64,000 nucleotides of DNA, taken from NCBI GenBank assembly GCA_037447655.1, contig JBBHKE010002748.1, positions 1 through 64,000 on the forward strand, given 5' to 3'. The DNA comes from Zygnema cylindricum. Taxonomy: Eukaryota > Streptophyta > Zygnematophyceae > Zygnematales > Zygnemataceae. This document shows, in pieces, positions 44,182-54,474 of the stretch. The notes under the pieces were generated by a model. It had not been told where the DNA came from. It saw only the letters and a list, made by a program, of their open reading frames with translations, and ran no database searches. Position 1 is the stretch's first letter. Every line of letters begins with the position of its first letter. Made by a program: the position numbers and the translations under genes.

Positions 44182-45059
44182 CTCCCCCGAAGATTTAGTT
44201 TCGTAACTCTATGATGCCACGTCATCATTTGTCACTACTATCACCACGTGCCGTCTCCTTCATCTGAATCTGCCAAAATACTACTGATAAAATTTGCAAT
44301 TTTGTTCCATCACTGCTTCCGCTGCCTCTTTAAACCTTCCAAATTTCATAATACACATATATATATTTTCATTTTCTGATTACAACAAAAATTTCTCTTT
44401 TCTCAACAATATCTAAATCCGAAAATTTCCCATAAAAATACATAAATAATAAACTATTTTCCGAAAATCAATTCTACCAAAAATAAACAAAATTCCAACA
44501 AAATTACCACATTTTCCTCTAACTACCATAATCAACCGAAAAATAAAATCTCATAACATCTCATAATCATAGATCCACAAATTCGGATCTTTCACCAAAT
44601 GCTACAACTCCACCTTTCGGATCTCTCTCCCCCAAACGTCGAAACTCCACCTTCCGCATCTCTCCACTAAATGTCAAATCTCCACCAAATGTCAAAACTT
44701 CATATTCCACATTTCTCCACCAAATGGTAAAACTCCACTTTCCTGTCTTTTCCACCAAATATCGAATTTCCACATTTCGAAATGCTTCACCAAAAATAAA
44801 TATGTATTTTCCAAATATAAAAAATCCTTTCTCAAAATAAATCATTTTCATTGAGGGTAGACATTTCGGCACTCTCACTAAGTTAACCCTTGGGGCGATG
44901 CAAGATTAAACTCGGCACATACCAACACTATGATAAGGCCGATCTCATGGGTACACAAACACCATTACTGCAATACAACCAGCAAGGACAATATTAACCC
45001 GCTACAATGCGTGTGATACAAACCTATCTCGACTTAACCTAACATATGATAGATGGGGT
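44182..45059 (-). mobile_element. Internal region of F, non-coding, with tandem repeat
   Basis: It contains an imperfect tandem array at about 44594-44790, five to six units with the core TCCACCAAATGTCAAAACTC. A 103-codon - strand frame (44878-44567) arises from it but resembles no known protein. The rest is AT-rich with no recognisable domain. Confidence 0.7.
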
Positions 45060-45073
45060 GTGGGCCCATAACC
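45060..45073 (-). other. Primer-binding site of F
   Basis: On the - strand GGTTATGGGCCCAC follows the LTR end AACAACA, 14 nt complementary to tRNA-iMet anticodon arm. Unlike A, C, D and E, the frame that would read Q-V-M-G-P is closed by stops on both sides. Confidence 0.85.
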
Positions 45074-46438
45074 TGTTGTTCTTTGGTCTAAAATAGACCG
45101 CAGAAGCGACCCAAACTATCATGCAAGAAGCTAAGCAAAAATAGGTCGACGAACAATCATATGAAATGCATCCTCCATATGCGTACACAGACGCAACAAA
45201 CAACATTTAGGGTTTCATGGAATAATCAACATAAATAAACCCTATGACATCATCTAAGGTTTGATGGAATAATCGACATAAACAAACCCTAGGACAAATG
45301 CATAAACAATGCATATCAAACATATATAAAACAACATAAATAAATAATAAAGACAAATGCATTTCACATAAACAAAAGTATAATCAAAGTATAATTAAAT
45401 AATCATTATATCATTCAAAGTGCATGACCTAATCGACAACCCTAAAAGTCTACATCTTCGGTCCCCACTTTACTAACCAGCATTGATGATTAAATTCCTA
45501 ACAAAGCTCATTCCTATATATACACTTGTGAGCTGTCAATGAATCACTAAGTGTCAAAATAACTAAAGTAAATTACATAACTGTCACTAAATCAAACTAA
45601 TCGTAAGCGTACACCTGAGAGTCAAGCAATCGTAAGCGTACACTTGTCTACAAGTATGATATTGTACACACACAAATTAAACTATCAAAACCCTAATTGA
45701 TCACTTAAATATAAACATCATAATCAACACTAATTTATAATAACGCAAAAGACAAAACAATGTTACTCCAAATATTTACACCGACGCATCCACATATCCG
45801 CGTCATAAGTGACAACTTGCTTAGTCACTTGTCGATAAGTCCACGTAGTGAACCGACATCGCATATGTACGGTCCACTAGATAATGTGTCATAAAAACAA
45901 TGTGGTCCCTTAAAAATATCGGCGGACGTCGTCCGCCCTCCACGTGTACCTCGAACAACTTGCCGAAATCAATTCGTACGATCCAAATCCTGTCCGTACC
46001 GAAATCACGTACTTCGTCATAAATGCGCCTTGTCGCATTTAAGGTACACGTCATTTTCGATAAATGCATGTCGCAATAAGCGACAACTTAAAGTACACCT
46101 GTCAAATACGACGCTCCGTACCGGCGGCGTCCCATGTAATAAATGTCACCTGTCGCATTATGTTTCGTACGTGCGACGTACAATTTTACGATTTTACATA
46201 CTTCGAATATTATACATCGGATCGTTTCGCGATCCGCCGTCCATTTCACTTTTGTATTCCGTATTATTCGTACGCTTCTTCGCGTCACTCAATTTTATAA
46301 TTTACGTCACTTTAAATTCATTCATACAATTACCCCCCAATCAATAAATCCTTTCGAACCTCCACATTATATCAGATAATTACATACGCACGCAAACATG
46401 CGTGCGCACATACGAAACTTAATCTTCCAAAAACAACA
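45074..46438 (-). repeat. 5' LTR of F
   Basis: It is almost identical to 42818-44181 and is followed on the right by the GGTCC duplication. It is GTAC-rich and contains the same short cysteine-rich frame near the LTR end. Confidence 0.92.
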
Positions 46439-47290
46439 GGTCCGGCCCTCGCCGCAACCCTGCCTTGAGATTTTAAAATATCCACCAATTTCTGTGTACT
46501 GCTGACTACTCCTGTCAAGTCCCCTATATCAATACTCGGAACCTCTGGATCAGAAGGTTTTGTCGGCCACAACCCTTCCGAAGGCCGAACGGTTAGTGCT
46601 GCGGGAGGAGGCTCCTTGGTGAAGATTGGTTCTGGAGGAAGGACAACTCCTCTTTGGGTATTGGTGCAAACTTCCCTTTAATGTCACAGTTGTCAAACCT
46701 TTTCCCTTTCCGAGAACTCTGTGATCACTTTCTGCTAGTCCCTTCTCCGGTGCGTGCCCGAGAAGTGGTTTGGCCCTTAGAGTGCCTACTAGTTGCGGTA
46801 TCTTGGGAATGAGTGGTCGGAGGGCATGAAGTTGGTACCCTCCAGGGTCGGTCCGAAACGTTCTGATGATTGCTTTCGAAAGATCTGCTCAAGATTATCA
46901 CTACCCCTCCCACAGGCCGGACTACCTTGGCTCGGTCAAACAGGGCCACCCTCTCCACCAGCTCCTTCTTTACCTTAACTCATGCTGATTCTGAAAGGCA
47001 AGGAGTTCCTTGCGACCAGGCCGACTGGGGTCAACCAAAATCTCAGGGTCAATAGGAAATTCGGCCTTGGGAACCTTAGACTGTGTATGGAAGCTTACTT
47101 CAGGAAAGTGACCCGGGACTGATTCCTTATGGGCCAACTCCTTCCTGCCCGAGGTACGAGATGACTGCTTCCTCTCCTTGGCCTGGGCCCTGGCGACCTC
47201 GGCCAAAGAGGGGAATTGTTCTGGAGTCAGGCTCGGGGGAGGTGGTGGAGAGGATGCTCGGCGGATTCTTTGGGTAGAGAGTCAAAGATG
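46439..47290 (-). pseudogene. Gypsy G gag, N-terminal part
   Basis: Open stretches at 47206-46970 (AHKESVPGHFPEVSF, KVPKAEFPIDPEI) and 46958-46725 correspond to G2 13859-13290. The sequence reads on across F into 42817 (…CCTCCCAATCTATATTGAC then GGTCCGGCCCTCG; compare 13030-13050 in G2). Frameshifts separate the pieces. Confidence 0.7.
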
Positions 47291-48289
47291 GATACCTTTA
47301 GAATGGATTACTCGGGCGTTTGAGAATCTTCTTCTGTGCTAAAGCCTCAAGCCTACCCTTTTCTTTGGATCCAAATTCAGAAGTCCCCCTATCTTTAGAT
47401 TTTCCTCCTTCCATTGGGTGATGGAGGTAAGGAGAATAACCTAACTGAGTGTAAAAATCTAACTTCTTTCAAGGAGAAAATGTACCAAAGACGAAGCTCG
47501 TATCCCCTCTAATCCGAGCGGGCAAGTGGCTTTTTCACTACAGTGATTATCTTCCAAAAGTTTATAAAATGCTACTCCAAAACTCCTCACTTGTCTAGGA
47601 GGTTCCAGTAGTCTACTACGACTATTGATACCTCCAGAGCCCAAAAAGAACAACCAACAAGTACGCAAATGAAATTCAACGCAAAAATATAGAAATAATT
47701 GAATCACCTTGCCCGAAGAAATAGAATGAAAGATGAAATCAATATTGATGGCGAAGCAAGCTCAACATACCCCGGAGATCAACGATGACAAAGAGAGGAG
47801 ACGATATCTTTCCCAATGGTACCGAAGAAAGGTAAGATTCTCTTTCACCCCTCGGTTTCCGCCAGACACACCCGACAAGACTCTTCTCGGTTTCGAACAG
47901 CAAAAAGTCCAAATCGCCCAAAGGATGGATGGTGCCAACTACCCGTCCGAACTACGATTACCACAAGAGACAAATTCAAAACAAAGATGGCAATAGAGTC
48001 AACACACAAGACAAAAGTTCTCCAACAGAAAGTTTGCTTGGATTTTTTGGGGGTTTTCTTAGGAGACGGTACTGAAAAAGCAACATGTCTCTTTCGGCCC
48101 GAAGTGCCTTATACAACCAAGTTTGTCTTTTTTGAGGTTTAAAGTTTAACGCAAAGCAAGTAGCCAATGAGCGGGGAGCAAATGCGAACAAACTGACATA
48201 AGCAAAATTAAGCCATACTACACTCAGGGCAAAAAGTTATACTTCTGATTGTCGTTAGATCCACAGCTGGAAGTCTACCGCGGAACCAC
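47291..48289 (-). mobile_element. Gypsy G 5' leader/LTR region
   Basis: 47520-48289 matches 17255-17398 plus 18241-18960 and, more loosely, 14290-15000. It lies upstream of gag, so it should be 5' LTR plus leader. It is cut on the right by copia sequence at about 48290. Confidence 0.6.
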
Positions 48290-48918
48290 TTGGGTGAACC
48301 CATATGCTACCAACCGAGCCTTATATCTTTCAATGGTATTATCAGGGTTCAAATTTCAATTTAAACACCCATTTGCACCCAATCGGTTTTCTGTCCGGAG
48401 GACTGTCCACCAGCTCCCAAGTATTTGCTTCCATGATAGAGGCCATCTCATCATTTATGGCTCTAACCCATCTGTCTTTCTCCGCACTTTCCATTGCCTC
48501 CGAGTATGACTGAGGCTCATCAAGGTGAGACAGCTTAGTTACCTTGTGTGCAGCCTGTCTTTCCTGTAGCCTTTTGTTGCTTCTTCGTCCTCCCTCAAAG
48601 TTCGAAGCTGGAATGGAGGGAAGTCTCGGGTTCCTCCTCACTGTGTGATCGGCTCCCCTATCCATAGAGACCGTTTCTGGCTCCTCCTCCTCCATCTCCT
48701 CCAAGTGTGTAGAGATATGGGGAGATTCCGGTATGTCTCCCCAATCTTCAATATCCCCTAAATCTGCAATCACTTTTTCCCTCATTTCTCTTTCGAGAAA
48801 ATCTAAGTCCTCCACAATCTTAGACTCAAAGCCGATTCTTATATTTTTTGTATATTTGAAGGGATCAAATGACTTCCCTTCATCCATGACAACTAGGTGT
48901 TTTACCAGAATTATATAT
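48290..48918 (-). pseudogene. Copia pol fragment (integrase tail to RT start)
   Basis: The - strand encodes MDEGKSFDPFKYTKNIRIG, an acidic linker, NPRLPSIPASNFEGGRRS and the RT start AINDEMASIMEANTWELV…KPIGCKWVFKL. This is clearly C-related. Both ends are truncated. Confidence 0.82.
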
Positions 48919-49062
48919 TGTTGTAGAAATTGATGGTTCTTTTAGTATTTTCTAGGTCTTAAATAAAATGCAGGAAAGAAGCCAAGGCAGTTTGCCTCTA
49001 ACTTCTCTCTTCAACTCCCACACATGTTGCAGTCACTAAAAGTCGGAGAGGAAGCTAGAGCC
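48919..49062 (+). mobile_element. C/E-related LTR start fragment
   Basis: TGTTGTAGAAATTGATGG…TATTTTCTAGG resembles the LTR start at 1805. It breaks off at about 49062, where an A-family LTR segment begins. Confidence 0.6.
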
Positions 49063-49311
49063 ATTGGGAAACTTTTGAGTATTATATCTTGAGTGTTGTC
49101 GGGTCAATTGTATAGAAACTTGGGAGTTGTCAGTGTTTATGCTGCTCTATACTTTGATAGAGCTTTGTGAAGTTTGGATGCTTGTATAATATTTGGTGAG
49201 CACTTCAAAAATGCTGTTTGGTAGGATTCTTGATAGCTTCTGAGAGTGTATCAAGACTACTTATACTACTACTGCTACTCCTCCACCTGCACCGGTGGTC
49301 GTAGAACAACA
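49063..49311 (+). mobile_element. A-family LTR end fragment
   Basis: It matches the last ~250 bp of the A1/B2 LTRs, ending GTAGAACAACA at 49311. The gag start ATG is AAG here. It marks the right edge of the retrotransposon block. Confidence 0.85.
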
Positions 49312-50307
49312 AAATCCAGTCGCGTGGCGATTTCTGATAAAGTTTTTTGACGGGCTGGATTCTCTGGCCTGGCGGTCGAAAAAATGAAAACGCCAAAATG
49401 CGTTAACATGACAACAAACATGAAGTACATTCAAAGTAACGACTTGACGTTTGCTGTACTTTTGAAGTATTGGTTTTTTTGTACGGCTAAAATTTTTCTC
49501 GTACGGAATTGCGTTTTGGGTGAAAATGACAGGGAAAAATTGATATTTTAATATATGAAGACATACCTTATAACGGTGTGGTTAAATGAGACAAAAATAA
49601 GGTTTATTACTGAATTTTGTACTTGACCGTACAATGCCGTACTATCTTTTCGTGAGTTTTTTGAAACAACATTACTGAAAATAAAATTATGATTCTTCCA
49701 GGATCGGGGAGAAAACATCCACCGTCCGATTATGTTTTGGTCTTCATCCGCGAAGCAATCGCTCGATCCGCCCTTGTAATGGTGAACCTACCTCTCGGAG
49801 GTGAGTACACCATCACAGAACCTGTTAAATCGCTACACGTGGACGATAGACACGTGCAACGACTAAAATTTTTTACACATCCCCAAAATCACGTGCCTTT
49901 AGACAAGGTGACCGTAAAATCTTTGCCGAAAAGATGTATGCATTTTTGCCAGAAATAGTACGATATTTTTTTCAAAAACAAGTACGGTTTTTGTCTTCCT
50001 TCCAACTTCATGGTTTCGAGCTTTATTTTTTTTCTTTCGTTTTGAAATACAAATTCAAATTGCGAAAGTACACGTACAAGATACGCAGGTACAAATTTTG
50101 AAACGAAATTGGTCGGTTTCAAAATCTTTGACGATTTTAAAGATGGGATCCTTAACTTACATGGAGCCACTCAAATTGAACCACGTATATAAAAACTTAT
50201 TTACAGACGTTACGCGATGTAACTGAGGCCTTTGTATTACAAAAATATTGTTGTACGTACAATTACAGAGACCTCCTGATGTAACAACACCCTAATGGAA
50301 CTTCACA

Positions 50308-50352
50308 CACCCTAATGGAACTTCACCCTAAGGGTGAAGTTTTATTAGGGTG
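50308..50352. repeat. 45-bp near-perfect palindrome
   Basis: The left arm is CACCCTAATGGAACTTCACC plus CT, with a 1-nt centre. The right arm pairs over 22 bp with two mismatches. A partial extra copy of the arm lies at 50290-50306. The arm word recurs at 51034, 52390 and 53115. Confidence 0.8.
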
Positions 50353-51033
50353 GCCTTCCATTAGCGAAAAAGTGGGGTTTTTTATTGAAAGCCATACCGT
50401 TTCGTACAGGTTCGTACCAATTTTTATTTTTTTTAATGATAACATCATTACAGAAAAATGTCCAAGGTTGTAGGTGTAAATTCGGCCCGTCGGATGCTAT
50501 TACAGTTTTAATCTGTGACGCCACATCACTAACCCCACAGTTTTTTAAGACTGTGCACAAGGAGGACAATTCTCAAAAACTGAACGTGTAAAAATGAGCT
50601 GCGTGGAAAAGGGCAAAAAAATCCACGATGAGTGCGCGCGTATGTGCGTACACGTCGCATGGGCCATCTGCATTCCGCCAGGGTGGCTGCGAATGAGCCG
50701 AAATTATTCCGTCACGCTCCCACCATCAAAGTCTGGCGCCGCCTTTTTGTCGTTCTGTTTTGAAATTTTGGGTAGTACATTTAATGCCCTCTGTACGAGT
50801 CATTAATTACCTCCGCCGTTACAGATATTATCTCCGCTGGTACAGATATTACCTCTGCTCATACAAATATTGCGTTCAAACATTGCATTCGAAGATTCTT
50901 GTAAGATTTCAAGAATTGAATATTAACCTACGTGTTACCAACAAGAATAAGCCACGCATATAAAAAGTGGTTTACTGACGTAACTTCATGGAAGTCACAC
51001 CCTTCAGTAAAATTTTCCGTACAATTACTGAAG

Positions 51034-51056
51034 CACCTAATGGAAGGTCACCCTTA
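51034..51056 (+). repeat. Dispersed CCTAATGGAA module, copy 2
   Basis: CACCTAATGGAAGGTCACCC is preceded by CCGTACAATTACTGA, the same order as around 50253-50290 and 52360-52410. Confidence 0.6.
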
Positions 51057-51450
51057 GACGAAAAGTGAGGTTGTTAACATAAATTTGGACCTCTCCGTAC
51101 TATGTCGTACCTCTCATTTTGTTTTTATCCGTAAAGCAACATGACAGAGGAATCTTGCCAATATTCTCCAAAAGTCTGGGAGTTAACAATGATCGTAAGA
51201 TATTTTTTTGCGAAGTATTCGCTTCGCAAGTTTCCGTAATTAGTGATATACCTCGGGAGGTACATCACCAATCACAAAAATATTTGAGCCGTGACACGTT
51301 GGATAATGAGCATACGTGTTAAGATGTCAACCAACGAAAATCCAACATTTTTGGCACAGGATATCTTTAAACAAATTATAGACCTTTGGTCGACCGTTTG
51401 AAAACCTTTAAATAGGCCCAATTTCCGTCCGTCTGCACGCGTAAACGGTG

Positions 51451-51586
51451 TGTCCCCCGGTCAACGTCAACAAACGGGTAACGTTGCCCCTCGGCCCACG
51501 TCAGCAAACTGGTAACGTTGTCCCTCGGCCTACGTCGGCAAACAGGTAGCTTTGTCTCTCTGCTAATATCAGCAAACGGTTAACTT
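51451..51586 (+). repeat. Four 34-bp tandem repeats
   Basis: Units begin at 51451, 51485, 51519 and 51553, each exactly 34 bp. All follow the pattern TG-C/T-rich-TCGGCC-ACGTC-GCAAAC-GGTAAC-GTT. Divergence increases toward the fourth unit. There is no coding frame across the array. Confidence 0.8.
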
Positions 51587-51889
51587 TCAATGTACTCCAT
51601 TAGCAATCGTTCTTGACCGTCAGATCTTGGCTGCTCGATACTGTCAATAAATAAAGAAGAAAGCCGCCACGTGCACTAAAGAGTCTTCAGGCCCGTCAAT
51701 CATTCGTTTTTGACCGTCCGATTATAGGATGCTGGCAGTTCAGAAGCTAACCGTCCTTTTCAACAAGTACGATTTCGTGTCGTCAATTACTTCCTCGATT
51801 TTCCGTCAATCGTTGTGTTGATTTGGGTCACGTCTACACATACCTGTACGGACGGCTTGAATAGTACAATAGTACTAAGACATTTGATA

Positions 51890-51975
51890 AACAGGACACT
51901 GTCCATGCGCGTGTAACGGGCATGATAAACGGGCATGATAAAACATGACACTGTCCATGCACGTGTAACGGGCGT
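51890..51975 (+). repeat. Short direct repeats
   Basis: GACACTGTCCATGCGCGTGT and its near-identical copy (GCACGTGT) are about 52 bp apart, with two ACGGGCATGATAAA copies between them. Confidence 0.7.
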
Positions 51976-52389
51976 TGATTTACTAGTACGCATTCAAAAA
52001 TCCAACAGAAAATACAAACGAAATCTCGTAACGCACTTTTGTCACGCTATTTCTGTTAGCGCTCCATTCGTCACACTATTTTTGACAACGCTCATTCGTC
52101 ACGCGTAAAAACAGGAAACCCTAAAAAACTGAGGTGGTATCTGACAAGGCGTCTGCAAAGAGTACAAAAGTTGTGTTGTACGATGACCTGGTACGCACGT
52201 ACATGGTACGCAACTGAAGATTTTTGGTCGGTGTGAAAATCATTGACGATTTTCAATATCAAATGTATAGCTACTTGGCACCACTCTTTCTCTAACACAT
52301 GGATTACAGACTATGCGCAATGGAACTTCGTTCAAATTGTAGCATTCTGTAGTGTTGGCCGTACAATTACACGTACAATTACAGAATGT

Positions 52390-52410
52390 CCTAATGGAAC
52401 TTCACCCTAA
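52390..52410 (+). repeat. Dispersed CCTAATGGAA module, copy 3
   Basis: CCTAATGGAACTTCACCCTA is preceded by CGTACAATTACAGAATG. About 150 bp upstream there is also similarity to 50100-50150 (TTTTGGTCGG…ATTGACGATTTT). Confidence 0.6.
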
Positions 52411-53114
52411 AAGCGTTGTTCCATTTGGCGGTCTCAGTAAACGTCGAAAATTCGTTTACTGTAGTCATCGTTCCATTATGTCGGGTCAGTAATCGACATT
52501 TCATTTGCGTAGCACACTTTGATTGGTCCACGTAATAGATTAATACGATTGTGGTAATCTTCAGAGAATCTCTGACAGCGAATTTTGACTACATATTTGT
52601 ACCAGCGAAGGTAAAAAGTGACTCGTACGACGTATTGAATAAAATGTGTACGGACGGACGAAACTTAAGATTTGTAAAAACGTACAAATATGTCAGAATG
52701 GTTAGTGGATGACAAAAGAAGCGTGAAACAATATCCTCTGTCAAAGATTTTCTTGCAGCTTCCGGTGGCCTCGCATCCTACCTGGCGGAAGGCACATGTC
52801 ATATGCGACGTGTACCCACCTGGTCGCGCGGTCGTCGTGGATATTTGTTCACTTTTACACGAGGCACGATGCTATACGTTCAAGCGCTTAAAATTGACCT
52901 ACTCCGGGTCACTTGTTGCGAAAAAGTGTCAGACGATGGTGTATCCGATTATGCATCTGACGGTCCACATTATGCATCCGACGGTCCACGTTTACGCCCA
53001 TAAACATGGAGAATCAAATCCCTCAATCAGTAGGCTTGTTTTTTTGACATTTTATTTTTTATGGTACGGCACTGTACGAAACAGTACGGCTTTCAGTAAA
53101 CAACGGCATTTTTC

Positions 53115-53136
53115 CCCTAATGGAACCTTACCCTAA
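53115..53136 (+). repeat. Dispersed CCTAATGGAA module, copy 4
   Basis: CCCTAATGGAACCTTACCCT lies after a GTAC-rich stretch containing TTTCAGTAAACAAC. Confidence 0.5.
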
Positions 53137-54474
53137 GTCAGTTTAGACTTTAGACTATGTTATAATTCTCTATGCAAACACTATTAGAAATTTAGAATCT
53201 ACATATTCGCATCTCCACAAGTGAAGACAAACTAATATTCTTTGCCGTCAACTCGAAACAAATTTGGAATTTTTGTGCATGCTGACGTTGACTCTCAAAA
53301 ATTGCTCCAAATCATAGTTCAAAAGTAGGTGTCCGTACGCCCATACAATATGCCTATTGTACGCAAAACATACAATATGCCCTTAAGACCCATATTGTAT
53401 TGGCCGCAAAATGAAATAAAATAGGAACAGGGTTGAGTTGCACATCGATCGATAGAGAATTAAACGACATGTCTAAATTTTGAAAAAAAATCGGACAAAA
53501 AAAAATATTTCTGTGAGTTTTGAGGGACTTTTAATTTAAACCGTCAGATTTGGGCGATCGGACGGTCGTTGATGAAAAGTAGGCGATTTAAGAAGATCAC
53601 ATGAAAAGCCCATAACACAACTTACGAAAGGACAATCTGTCATATTAGCGTCTGCAATTTTGAGGGCCACACTAAATAAAGCCTCAAATTGACCAACCAC
53701 GCAGTAAGGGACGATAAAAAACAAAAATTACCACACTGCCAAAAAAATTACCAAAACCTACGGACCAACCCCGTTGGCGTTCACACGGTCGAAACGCGGC
53801 TGTCAGACGAATATGTGTGAGCGGGATTTTTTATGACATTTTTTTTTTTCCCTTTTTAGAACGCACATACTCATGCGTCCGCGGTTTCTAAAACTAATTC
53901 ATTGTACTTTTTAACTTAAAAAGGTACATTTATGTACGGTCTGACACAGACCGTACACCACTCTATTTAAGAGACAACGTACTTTCATTTTTTAAGGTAC
54001 TTGGAAATAGCCGTAATTAGAGTAATGAAAAATATAGAATAAACTACGCTATTTGAGATTTTTTTAAGGTTTTTTTTTTCCCGGTTATTTTTCCCACGGA
54101 ATGTCATCCTACGCAGTGTCAGTTCGCTAAAAAATTCCGTCCGGCGGCCTGCGCTGTACTTTGATCTTACGTCAGATTCGGACGTTCGTACAGGAGTGTG
54201 CACGACGCACACACATACAGTATGCCTACGCTGCGCGAGTTTTGTGCAAAGTGTTGTGCGCCTACCAAAGGCCTACCATAAAAAAGCCTACTTTTGAACT
54301 ATGCTCCAAAGTGTTTTTTTCATGAAAAAGGCATGTTCAACTGCCGGGCCGCGCGGGATTTTGACCCACTCTTCCAAATCCCCTCGGTTCAAAGTTCAAA
54401 CCGCTTCTTGGCAGCCGAAGGGTGTCCACCCTGTCATTTCGCACTTCGCTAAACGCCAATACACGGCTCGATCT

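Larger units (their letters stand above)
42818..46438 (-). mobile_element. Non-autonomous LTR element F, TSD GGTCC
   Basis: Two LTRs of ~1364 bp flank an internal region of only ~892 bp, and identical GGTCC lies at 42813-42817 and 46439-46443. The PBS on the right (45060-45073) sets the orientation to - strand. No gag or pol frame is present. By eye the LTRs differ at only about ten positions, so the insertion is recent. It sits in the gag of gypsy G. Its PBS matches the copia families here, suggesting it is mobilised by one of them. Confidence 0.93.
49312..54470. other. Host intergenic region without a recognised gene
   Basis: I see no frame with a recognisable domain. The sequence is rich in GTAC and CGTACGG-like words, A/T runs and short repeats. 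Those clear enough to place are listed separately: palindrome 50308-50352, related modules at 51034, 52390 and 53115, tandem repeat 51451-51586 and direct repeats near 51890-51975. 54200-54470 is the likely upstream region of the phosphatase gene. Confidence 0.6.

Noticed and set aside
51451-51586. CRISPR-like array
   Set aside because: Units are contiguous tandem copies without spacers, in a eukaryotic context.
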